The translations under genes were made by a program, and so were the position numbers. From contig PWHO01000041.1 of the NCBI GenBank assembly GCA_003555385.1, forward strand, positions 1 through 7,066: 7,066 bases of DNA, read 5' to 3'. This DNA comes from Bacteroidales bacterium. GTDB taxonomy: Bacteria > Bacteroidota > Bacteroidia > Bacteroidales > UBA7960. Positions 1-6,603 of this stretch are shown here, one piece after another. Positions within the stretch are counted from its first letter, which is position 1. Every line of letters starts with the position of its first letter. Below the pieces are notes generated by a model that worked only from the letters and a program-made list of their open reading frames with translations, did no database searches and was not told the DNA's origin.

Positions 1-822
1 ATGAACCTTTCAGCGGTATTTACCGTATGTAAACCTCGGTCAATGAAAGATTACAACACCATAAATGTTGAGATTCGCGGTCACATCTGTGACCTGTGGC
101 TGGCACGCCCGGAAAAACGCAATGCCATTAACCTTGAAATGGCCACCGAACTGATCCGGGCACTTGAGGTCATTGCGCATGACCCTGAAATCAGGGTGGT
201 AATTTTAAGAGGAAAAGGGAAACTGTTTTGCGCCGGCGGGGACCTGGAATGGATGTCGGGGGGGGCGACCAGTGAAAAGGATCAGCCCCCGAAGGTCTTG
301 TCAAGGCTTTTCAGGGCTTTTTATGAGTTTCCCAAACCGGTTGTTGCCATGGTGCACGGGAAAGCCATGGGCGGAGCCATGGGGATGATCGCCGCAGCGG
401 ACTTTGTAGTGACAACCAGGGATGCCGGATTTGCGTTCAGTGAAGTGAGGCTGGGTCTCGTCCCTGCCACCATCTCCCCTTTTGTAATCAGGCGTTGCGG
501 AGAGTACCGGTCCATGCAGCTAATGCTGAGCGGATCTGTGATTCCGGCCGCAGAGGCAAAGGAGGCAGGGCTTGCAGATATTCTTGTTGATGCAGAACAG
601 GCCGAAAATGAACTTGATCACATCAGTAATGAACTGAGCGGCAATGCGCCTGAAGCCATGATGAAGTGCAAGAGGCTTGTCAGAAAAGTGGCTGACCATG
701 CGATGAATGATCAGTTGTTTGATTTTACTGCCAGGGTGTTGGACCAGGCAAGAAATACAGATGAAGCGAAGGAAGGCATCCGGGCCTTTAAAGAAAAACG
801 GGAACCTTACTGGAGGAAATAA
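1..822 (+). CDS. liuC: Methylglutaconyl-CoA hydratase-type enoyl-CoA hydratase (crotonase family)
   Basis: Crotonase-fold protein of 273 aa, a normal family length. It probably hydrates 3-methylglutaconyl-CoA to HMG-CoA in leucine breakdown, in the cytosol. Visible marks are RPEKRNAIN (residues 36-44), the first oxyanion-hole segment FCAGGDLEWM (76-85), the second around GKAMGGAMGM (120-129), and FAFSEVRLGLVPATISPFVI (144-163), which contains the acidic residue E148. The SEVRLGL-P-IsP pattern, and Gly at 128 where typical enoyl-CoA hydratases carry a first catalytic Glu, are what I expect of LiuC proteins. The usual charged C-terminal tail is present. The ORF opens on the first base of the window, so it could extend upstream. 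Met15 (position 43) is a credible alternative start because family similarity begins near residue 19. Its TAA directly abuts the next ATG, so the two genes are almost certainly co-transcribed. Family assignment is firm; exact substrate rests on motif and neighbour. Confidence 0.82.
   Translation: MNLSAVFTVCKPRSMKDYNTINVEIRGHICDLWLARPEKRNAINLEMATELIRALEVIAHDPEIRVVILRGKGKLFCAGGDLEWMSGGATSEKDQPPKVLSRLFRAFYEFPKPVVAMVHGKAMGGAMGMIAAADFVVTTRDAGFAFSEVRLGLVPATISPFVIRRCGEYRSMQLMLSGSVIPAAEAKEAGLADILVDAEQAENELDHISNELSGNAPEAMMKCKRLVRKVADHAMNDQLFDFTARVLDQARNTDEAKEGIRAFKEKREPYWRK
812..816 (+). promoter_or_regulatory. Shine-Dalgarno site of the carboxylase alpha-subunit gene
   Basis: GGAGG lies 6 nt before the ATG at 823 and within the last codons of the hydratase gene. 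The spacing favours 823 over the in-frame ATG at 832, which would be 15 nt away. It is the only strong Shine-Dalgarno sequence before any of the gene starts whose upstream DNA is visible. Confidence 0.7.
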
Positions 823-2811
823 ATGCGAGACATGAAGCAGATAAACAAGGTATTGGTAGCCAACCGGGGAGAAATCGCCGTAAGGATATTCAAAACATTG
901 CACCAGATGGGGATTGCCACAGTAGCGGTTTATCCTGAAGCAGATGCCGAAGCGCTTCATGTGAAAGAAGCGGACGAACGCTATCCGCTCAGGGGGAATA
1001 CCCTGGCCGACACCTACCTTAATACTAACCGGATCATAGAGGCTGCAATAGAAAGCGGTGCAGACGCCATTCACCCGGGTTATGGGTTTTTGTCTGAAAA
1101 CCATATGTTTGCCATGGCTGTCAGGGAAGCCGGACTGACATTCATCGGACCATCGGAGGAGGCCATCGAACTGATGGGCCATAAAACCAGGGCCAGAAAA
1201 CTGGCAAAGAAACTGGGGATACCGGTAATTGAGGGGGCAACCGGTACATCCGGCAAGCTTGCGGCTGCGGCTGAAAAACTCGGATATCCGCTCATGGTAA
1301 AAGCCGCAGCCGGCGGAGGCGGAAAAGGGATGCGTATCGTAGAATCTGCTTCATCACTGAAAGAAACCCTGGAGATGACGCGGCGTGAAGCCGGAAACTA
1401 TTTCGGGAACCCTGAAGTATACATTGAGAAGTACCTTAAAAACCCCCGCCATATTGAGGTGCAGCTGCTGGCAGATCATCACGGAAACATTGTAAGTCTT
1501 TTTGAAAGAGAATGTTCCATACAGCGCCGGCACCAGAAGATCATTGAAGAGGCACCGGCTCCGGGTATAACGGAATCTCTTCGGAACAAACTGATGGAAT
1601 CGGCAAAGATACTGGCGGAGCATATCGGCTATACCAATGCCGGAACAGTTGAGTTCCTGGTGGACGGAACAGACTATTTCTTTCTTGAGATGAATACCCG
1701 TATCCAGGTTGAACACCCGGTTACTGAAATGGTCACAGGTATTGACATCGTCAGGGAGCAGGTGAATATTGCCACTGGCATGCCGCTTCCCTGCACCCAG
1801 GATGAGATCCGCCTGTGGGGGCATGCCATTGAGGCCAGGATCTATGCCGAAGATCCCGCCAGGGACTTTCTGCCTTCCCCCGGCCGGGTGATGCTTCATA
1901 AAATTCCTGAAGGCAGGGGGCTACGGGTAGACACCTCTCTGGACGGCCAGGGAGCGGTTAACGGGATGTTCGATCCCATGGTAAGCAAGGTTATTTTTTT
2001 CGCATATAACCGTGAAACAGCACGAAAAAAGATACTTGGCCATCTCAGGAATTATGTCATTCTCGGGATTAAAACCAACATTGCTTACCTGATCAAACTG
2101 CTTGAATCTCCAACTTTTATATCAGGAGAGCTTAACACCTCCATGACGCAGGAAATTACCGGCCGGCAGGAAAGCAACCATGAAAGCCCCGTTCAGTTTA
2201 AAAGCCTGATCACACTGGCCTATCTTTTTTCTCATACAAACAGCAGGGATCGTACCAATGTCTGGAAGCAGATCGGTTACTGGCGCCTCATTCCGGAAGT
2301 AAAACTGCTGATCGACAATGAAACGGTCGAAAAACGGTTTATGTACCATTCTCCCCATGAAATCAGTATCCGGGAAAATGGCCGTTATGCCAAATGCCGG
2401 ATGTTGTCCAGGAGTGACCATATGCTGCGACTGGAAATTGAAGGCATTCTGCACAACATCTATTACTCCGTCGACAACGGCGAAATATTGTTTCAGTACG
2501 GGGGGAGTACAGCCCGGGTAAGTCCCATGAGGTATATGGATAAGAAAACACTGGGGAACATTAACAAAAACCCTGAACTGGAAGGAGATAGCCTGGTCAG
2601 GTCACCGATGCAGGGGACAGTGATCAGGGTGATGGTCAAGTCCGGTACCCTGGTCAACAAAGGCGATACCTTGATGATTCTTGAATCCATGAAAATGGAA
2701 AACAAGATCAGCGCCACGGCAAAGGCCGTGGTAAAATCCGTCCATGCCAAAGCCGGAGATGTGGTGGCCGACAGTGCACCCCTGATCCACCTCACCAACG
2801 CCGGTGCATGA
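823..2811 (+). CDS. liuD: Biotin-dependent acyl-CoA carboxylase alpha subunit, probably 3-methylcrotonyl-CoA carboxylase
   Basis: A 662-aa fusion of biotin carboxylase and biotin carrier, the size of methylcrotonyl-CoA carboxylase alpha subunits. It carboxylates its own biotin using ATP and bicarbonate. A separate beta subunit, not in this window, would then carry the carboxyl to 3-methylcrotonyl-CoA. The N-terminal domain starts at KVLVANRGEIAVRI (9-22). The ATP-grasp loop YPLMVKAAAGGGGKG (155-169) fits the carbamoyl-phosphate synthase/biotin carboxylase signature. RECSIQRRHQKIIEEAP (229-245) and EMNTRIQVEHPVTE (289-302) hold core catalytic residues. Residues 450-585 match the linker region between the two domains. 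The carrier domain (about 590-657) has ESMKMEN (621-627) with biotin-accepting Lys624. No key residue is missing. Acetyl- or propionyl-CoA carboxylase alpha subunits look alike; the adjacent LiuC-type hydratase is the main reason for choosing methylcrotonyl-CoA. Confidence 0.83.
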   Translation: MRDMKQINKVLVANRGEIAVRIFKTLHQMGIATVAVYPEADAEALHVKEADERYPLRGNTLADTYLNTNRIIEAAIESGADAIHPGYGFLSENHMFAMAVREAGLTFIGPSEEAIELMGHKTRARKLAKKLGIPVIEGATGTSGKLAAAAEKLGYPLMVKAAAGGGGKGMRIVESASSLKETLEMTRREAGNYFGNPEVYIEKYLKNPRHIEVQLLADHHGNIVSLFERECSIQRRHQKIIEEAPAPGITESLRNKLMESAKILAEHIGYTNAGTVEFLVDGTDYFFLEMNTRIQVEHPVTEMVTGIDIVREQVNIATGMPLPCTQDEIRLWGHAIEARIYAEDPARDFLPSPGRVMLHKIPEGRGLRVDTSLDGQGAVNGMFDPMVSKVIFFAYNRETARKKILGHLRNYVILGIKTNIAYLIKLLESPTFISGELNTSMTQEITGRQESNHESPVQFKSLITLAYLFSHTNSRDRTNVWKQIGYWRLIPEVKLLIDNETVEKRFMYHSPHEISIRENGRYAKCRMLSRSDHMLRLEIEGILHNIYYSVDNGEILFQYGGSTARVSPMRYMDKKTLGNINKNPELEGDSLVRSPMQGTVIRVMVKSGTLVNKGDTLMILESMKMENKISATAKAVVKSVHAKAGDVVADSAPLIHLTNAGA

Positions 2812-2813
2812 CC

Positions 2814-2873
2814 GATGCAGGCTGGCCGTTCCAGGGTATCTTTTAAGGCAGCCGGGCATTCGCATTTTTTTTT
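2814..2873 (+). terminator. Possible intrinsic terminator after the carboxylase gene
   Basis: GATGC (2814-2818) can pair with GCATT (2856-2860, one G-T pair), and GGCTG (2820-2824) with CAGCC (2849-2853). They are separated by a small 1x2 internal loop and enclose a loop of about 24 nt. Nine Ts follow at 2865-2873 after a 4-nt gap. The stem is interrupted and the loop is long, so this is a modest candidate. Its place just after the stop codon and before a separately spaced gene fits a transcript end. Confidence 0.4.
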
Positions 2874-2902
2874 ACTTTTACAAAACCAAATCACACCATC
2901 TT

Positions 2903-2918
2903 TGTTATTTGAATAACA
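2903..2918 (+). promoter_or_regulatory. Perfect 7-2-7 palindrome upstream of the acyl-CoA dehydrogenase
   Basis: TGTTATT-TG-AATAACA is a perfect inverted repeat with 7-bp arms and a 2-bp centre, 39 nt before the dehydrogenase ATG. It sits in the AT-rich stretch where a promoter would be expected. The size suits a dimeric regulator operator. I cannot assign a regulator family and see no second copy upstream of the other genes. No clear Bacteroidota-type -7 element (TAnnTTTG) is present; TACTTTTA at 2873-2880 is the nearest match. Confidence 0.35.
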
Positions 2919-2957
2919 GAAAAGATTTCAAGTTGTAACTATGTAAATGTATGATAA

Positions 2958-4109
2958 ATGGGAAATAGTCCTTTTCTTTCAGAAGCCCATGAAGTCCTCA
3001 GGGAAGAAGTGCGAAAGTTTGCAGAGTCGGAAATCAAACCCCTGGCAGCCAAGCTGGATGAAGGCGAGATCTTTTCCGAGGAACTGACTGCAAAAATGGG
3101 TGAAATGGGGTTTTTCGGAATTCAGGCCCCCAAAGAACTGGGGGGGCGCAACCTGGACACCCTTTCTTATATCATTATTGTGGAAGAACTTGCCCGGGTG
3201 GACAGCTCGCAGGCAGCTACAGTTGCGTCAGTGAATTCACTGGGTATTGCACCCATCCTGAAATATGGTACTGATGCGCAGAAGAAACGCCTGATACCCC
3301 CGCTCTGCAGTGGAAAAAAGATATGGGCCTTTGGCCTTACTGAAGAAAATGCCGGTTCGGATGCCATGGGCACAGAAACAACCGCCAGGCTGGAAAACGG
3401 TGAATGGATCATCAACGGGACCAAAACCCACATTACCAACTCTGCCTCAGCCATATCAGGTGGGGTTACCCTGCAGGCGGTAACGGGAGAACGGAACGGT
3501 CGTAAAAAACTCTCTGCCATCATTGTGGAAAGGGGCACACCGGGTTTTACCACGGAACGGATCACAGGAAAGCTGATGTGGAGAGCCAGCGATACCGGCA
3601 GATTGTACTTTAAGGATTGCCGGGTGCCGGAAGAAAACCTCCTGGGTGAAGAAGGACAGGGTGGCCGTATTATGTTGAACACACTCGATTCGGGCCGGTT
3701 GTCCATTGCTGCCATCGGGCTGGGCCTGGCCAGGGGTGCCATGGAGGCATCTTTGGAGCACGCAAAAAAGCGGGAACAGTTCGGACAGCCCATTTCCAAA
3801 TTCCAGGCCATTGGTTTCAAGCTTGCAGATATGGACATGAAAATTGAACTGGCCAGGAACACGCTTTACAACGCCTGCTGGAAAAAAGACAACAATATTC
3901 AGTTTGCCAGGGATGCAGCCATTGCCAAGCTGTATACCTCAGAAATTGCCAGGGAAATTGCCGATGAGGCAGTACAGATTCATGGAGCCGCGGGTCTGTT
4001 CAAGCCTCACCCTGTGGAGCGTTTTTACCGCGATCAGCGACTTCTCCAGATCGGAGAAGGTACATCGGAAATCCTGCGGATGGTAATATCCCGCTACCTG
4101 GGGGCCTGA
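2958..4109 (+). CDS. Acyl-CoA dehydrogenase, short- or branched-chain type
   Basis: FAD-dependent acyl-CoA dehydrogenase of 383 aa, full length for the family. It introduces the alpha-beta double bond and passes electrons to electron-transferring flavoprotein. GLTEENAGSDAMG (126-138) fits the first family signature. The helix with LDSGRLSIAA (243-252) and KREQFGQPISKFQA (271-284) are typical. The C-terminal QIHGAAGLFKPHPVERFYRD (340-359) departs from the second signature at Ala344 and Pro350. IGEGTSEI (365-372) places a Glu (E367) at the catalytic-base site used by butyryl-CoA dehydrogenases. Isovaleryl-CoA dehydrogenases instead use a Glu in the earlier helix, where this protein has Ser-Gly before R247. 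Context suggests isovaleryl-CoA, but the residues favour a general short- or branched-chain substrate. The start is fixed by an in-frame TAA immediately before the ATG, with no Shine-Dalgarno. The stop codon lies within the first repeat of the following array. Confidence 0.88.
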   Translation: MGNSPFLSEAHEVLREEVRKFAESEIKPLAAKLDEGEIFSEELTAKMGEMGFFGIQAPKELGGRNLDTLSYIIIVEELARVDSSQAATVASVNSLGIAPILKYGTDAQKKRLIPPLCSGKKIWAFGLTEENAGSDAMGTETTARLENGEWIINGTKTHITNSASAISGGVTLQAVTGERNGRKKLSAIIVERGTPGFTTERITGKLMWRASDTGRLYFKDCRVPEENLLGEEGQGGRIMLNTLDSGRLSIAAIGLGLARGAMEASLEHAKKREQFGQPISKFQAIGFKLADMDMKIELARNTLYNACWKKDNNIQFARDAAIAKLYTSEIAREIADEAVQIHGAAGLFKPHPVERFYRDQRLLQIGEGTSEILRMVISRYLGA

Positions 4110-4247
4110 AACACCCCGGACGGGAACCTGACACACCCCGGCGGGGGCCTGAAACATCCCGGCGGGGGCCTGAAACATCCCGGCGGGGGCCTGAAACATC
4201 CCGGACGGGAACCTGACACACCCCGGCGGGGGCCTAAAACACTTGAT
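4105..4247 (+). repeat. GC-rich 21-22 bp tandem repeat filling the dehydrogenase-isomerase gap
   Basis: Six full units and a decayed seventh begin with CCTG at 4105, 4127, 4148, 4169, 4190 and 4212, then CCTA at 4233. Unit lengths are 22, 21, 21, 21, 22 and 21 bp. Three variants appear in the order A-B-C-C-A'-B. The A-B block (4105-4147) recurs at 4190-4232 with one base changed, so the array grew partly by duplicating a two-unit block. Each unit has a C-run/G-run inverted repeat (for example CCCCGGCGGGG) that could form a short hairpin. The first unit supplies the TGA of the dehydrogenase, and the decayed unit ends at the isomerase ATG. There are no spacers, so it is not a CRISPR. Function unknown. 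Confidence 0.93.
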
Positions 4248-5246
4248 ATGGAAGACCGGAAAAAAGACCACATTGACCTTGCCTTCGCCTCACGTACGAT
4301 GCTCAGGGATTTGGATGGCCGTTTTTTTTATGAGCCTTTGCTCAGTGCGCATCCGTTAAACAGCATCCCGGAAACCAGCTTTCTTGGAAAAACCCTGAAA
4401 CTTCCCATGTGGGTTTCCAGTATGACCGGCGGAACAAAAATGGCTGGCACCATTAACAGAAACCTGGCCAGGGCCTGCAGGGAGTTTGGCATGGGAATGG
4501 GCCTTGGTTCCTGTCGTTTATTGCTCGAAGGGGACCGGTATCTTCCCGATTTTGACATGCGGGGAATGATTGGGAATGATCTTCCCCTGTTTGCCAACCT
4601 GGGGATCAACCAACTGGAAACCTTGTTGTTCAACCAGGAGGCTGACAGGGTTGAGGAGCTGGTGTCCAGGTTAAAGGCAGACGGATTGATCATCCATGTG
4701 AACCCGATGCAGGAATGGTTTCAGCCCGAAGGAGACAGGCTGCAACGCCCACCCGTTGAATCCATCGCAGAATTACTTGAAAAAACCAATATTCCCGTCA
4801 TGGTAAAGGAAGTGGGACAGGGAATGGGATATGACAGCCTCCGGATTTTGTTGAAAATGCCCCTGGCAGGCATTGAATTCGGTGCCTTCGGCGGCACCAA
4901 CTTTGCCAGGGTGGAAATGATGCGTAACAGCAGTCAGCCCAAAGAGTTATTTGAACCGCTTTCTTATATCGGCCACGATGCCCTTCAGATGCTCAACATG
5001 GTGAACCAGATCGTGGATGAGGAAGGTAATGAAGTCAAATGCCGGCAATTGATTATTTCCGGGGGGATACGTTCTTTTCTTGACGGCTATTACCTTGTGC
5101 AGCGTTCCGCCCTGCCCGCCATTTATGGCCAGGCCTCCTCATTCCTGGAACATGCAAGGGAGGATTATGCCCACCTGCAATCCTACGTGCAGCACCAGGT
5201 CAGCGGACTGCAAATGGCCTACGCCTACCTGCGGGTGAGAGAGTAA
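4248..5246 (+). CDS. fni: Type 2 isopentenyl-diphosphate delta-isomerase (FMN-dependent)
   Basis: Interconverts isopentenyl and dimethylallyl diphosphate, the last step before prenyl chain building, using reduced FMN and Mg2+ in the cytosol. The 332-aa length is normal for type 2 isomerases. Family marks in order are RKKDHI (4-9), SSMTGG (57-62) in the FMN site, GMGMGLGSCR (81-90), HVNPMQE (150-156) with the conserved Gln155 and metal-binding Glu156, VKEVGQGMG (186-194), GGTNFA (215-220) and SGGIR (271-275) in the phosphate-binding end of the TIM barrel. The tail after 275 is less like well-studied homologues. The ATG at 4248 comes directly after a decayed repeat unit. No Shine-Dalgarno is visible, but RKKDHI so close to the N-terminus supports this start. 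The reductase follows about 10 nt downstream, so the two are likely co-transcribed. Confidence 0.93.
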   Translation: MEDRKKDHIDLAFASRTMLRDLDGRFFYEPLLSAHPLNSIPETSFLGKTLKLPMWVSSMTGGTKMAGTINRNLARACREFGMGMGLGSCRLLLEGDRYLPDFDMRGMIGNDLPLFANLGINQLETLLFNQEADRVEELVSRLKADGLIIHVNPMQEWFQPEGDRLQRPPVESIAELLEKTNIPVMVKEVGQGMGYDSLRILLKMPLAGIEFGAFGGTNFARVEMMRNSSQPKELFEPLSYIGHDALQMLNMVNQIVDEEGNEVKCRQLIISGGIRSFLDGYYLVQRSALPAIYGQASSFLEHAREDYAHLQSYVQHQVSGLQMAYAYLRVRE

Positions 5247-5256
5247 AATTTTGCTT

Positions 5257-6603
5257 ATGACACACCAACAGATACTGAAAGGTTTCTCAAAACTCAGCCA
5301 GGATGAGAAACTGCGTTTCGTTTCAGCGCGTTTTGACGATTCTCAACAGGCAAGGAAAATCTTTGAGTCCTTCATTCATCCGGATCCTTATATTCAGCAG
5401 CGCCTGTCGGGTTTCAGCGAGAATACCATTTCCAACTTCCCTCTGCCCTACGGGGTGGCACCCAATTTCATGATAAACGGCACACTTTATCTGGTACCGA
5501 TGGTGGTGGAAGAAAGCTCGGTGGTAGCCGCCGCATCGGCTGCAGCCAGGTTCTGGGCGGAAAGGGGCGGATTCCGGGCCCGTGTGATTGACACATCCAA
5601 AAACGGGCAGCTGCACTTTCTTTACAAGGGAGATCCGGATCAGTTAAAACAGGCCATGCCGGACATCATAAGCCATCTCCGTAAGCATGCTGCACCCGTT
5701 ACCGCAAATATGGAGAAACGGGGCGGCGGGGTTACAGAGATCAGCTTAAAGGATCAGCGTCATCTGATGGACAATTATTTCCAGCTGCATGTGACCTTTG
5801 AAACAGGAGAAGCCATGGGGGCGAACTTTATCAACTCCTGCCTGGAAGATTTCTCAGAAGGCCTGCATGAGTTTTTCTCAAATACCAAAGGGTTTGAGCC
5901 ACGGGATTTTGAACCGGTGATGGCTATTTTGTCCAACTATAATGATGAATGCCTTGTGGAAATAAGCGTTTCCTGCCCGGTAAGCGAACTGGATCATGCC
6001 GCGCCGGGGCTGACGGGGAAAGATTTCGCCCGCCGGTTTGCCCTGGCATCGCAGATCGCAGAGGCGGATGTGCATCGTGCCACTACGCATAACAAAGGGA
6101 TCATGAACGGGGTGGACGCTGTCATTCTGGCAACCGGCAATGATTTTCGTGCCATCGAAGCCGGAGCCCACGCTTTTGCCGCAAGGTCCGGCACATACCG
6201 ATCCCTGAGCCGGACACGAATAGAAGACGGAGAGTTTGAAATTGCCCTGACCATGCCCATGGCCCTGGGCACCGTCGGGGGCCTGACCAGGTTGCATCCG
6301 CTGGCGGAAAAGTCCATGGAAATACTGGGGAATCCGGAGGCCAGGGAACTTATGATGATTGCAGCAGCCGCAGGGCTGGCAAACAATTTTGCGGCTTTAC
6401 GCTCCCTCACCACTACCGGAATACAGGCCGGACACATGCGGCTTCACCTGCCGAACATCCTTACACAGCTTAATGCCAGTGAGGAGGAAAGCAAGCAGGC
6501 TAACCGGCATTTCAGCAACAGAAAAGTATCTCACCAGGCCGTGGCAGCTTACCTGGATCAACTCAGAAAACGCTCTCCCAATGCCGGAAAAAACCACACA
6601 TAG
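5257..6603 (+). CDS. mvaA: Class II hydroxymethylglutaryl-CoA reductase
   Basis: Interconverts HMG-CoA and mevalonate with a nicotinamide cofactor, the committed step of the mevalonate pathway. It is a soluble protein of 448 aa with no membrane segments, as expected for class II. Counting from the upstream TTG at 5251 (two residues more), the marks are ENTISNFPLPYGVAPNF (57-73), VPMVVEESSVVAAAS (82-96) with the catalytic Glu, EAMGANFINS (187-196) in the cofactor domain, HNKGIMNGVDAV (280-291) with catalytic Lys282, TGND with Asp298, and GHM with His395. All four catalytic positions are intact. The offset from the Pseudomonas mevalonii enzyme (K267, D283, H381) is a steady 14-15 residues. I prefer the ATG at 5257 because the preceding TTG-CTT adds nothing recognisable. 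The 3' end overlaps the kinase gene by 23 nt. Whether it prefers NADH or NADPH cannot be read from motifs here. Confidence 0.94.
   Translation: MTHQQILKGFSKLSQDEKLRFVSARFDDSQQARKIFESFIHPDPYIQQRLSGFSENTISNFPLPYGVAPNFMINGTLYLVPMVVEESSVVAAASAAARFWAERGGFRARVIDTSKNGQLHFLYKGDPDQLKQAMPDIISHLRKHAAPVTANMEKRGGGVTEISLKDQRHLMDNYFQLHVTFETGEAMGANFINSCLEDFSEGLHEFFSNTKGFEPRDFEPVMAILSNYNDECLVEISVSCPVSELDHAAPGLTGKDFARRFALASQIAEADVHRATTHNKGIMNGVDAVILATGNDFRAIEAGAHAFAARSGTYRSLSRTRIEDGEFEIALTMPMALGTVGGLTRLHPLAEKSMEILGNPEARELMMIAAAAGLANNFAALRSLTTTGIQAGHMRLHLPNILTQLNASEEESKQANRHFSNRKVSHQAVAAYLDQLRKRSPNAGKNHT

Noticed and set aside
520..1182. 220-codon open frame on the minus strand
   Set aside because: It is antisense across the hydratase-carboxylase junction, with Cys/Phe/His-rich, non-protein-like composition. 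The + strand genes explain the region.
1354..1899. 181-codon open frame on the minus strand
   Set aside because: It is antisense to the biotin carboxylase core, where + strand catalytic motifs are continuous.
1994..2000. T-run within the carboxylase gene as a terminator
   Set aside because: No stable GC stem precedes it, and it lies inside a continuous, well-matched coding sequence.
2812..2957. Small RNA, tRNA or riboswitch in the 146-nt gap
   Set aside because: I see no tRNA-like cloverleaf and no known riboswitch core, only the weak terminator candidate and the palindrome.
3167..3862. 231-codon open frame on the minus strand
   Set aside because: It lies wholly antisense to the acyl-CoA dehydrogenase, whose motifs are intact; the translation is rich in Ser and Pro and resembles no family. 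A shadow frame.
4105..4247. CRISPR array
   Set aside because: Units are 21-22 bp and directly adjacent, with no spacers of constant length, and no cas genes are visible.
3939..4271. Minus-strand frame encoding a GMFQAPA-like peptide repeat
   Set aside because: The repeated peptide is only the reverse reading of the 21-bp array; the rest is antisense to the dehydrogenase and isomerase. The 22-bp units shift frame, so the array is not maintained as coding.
5251..5256. TTG at 5251 as the reductase start
   Set aside because: An ATG follows two codons later, the extra residues match nothing known, and there is no Shine-Dalgarno favouring TTG.
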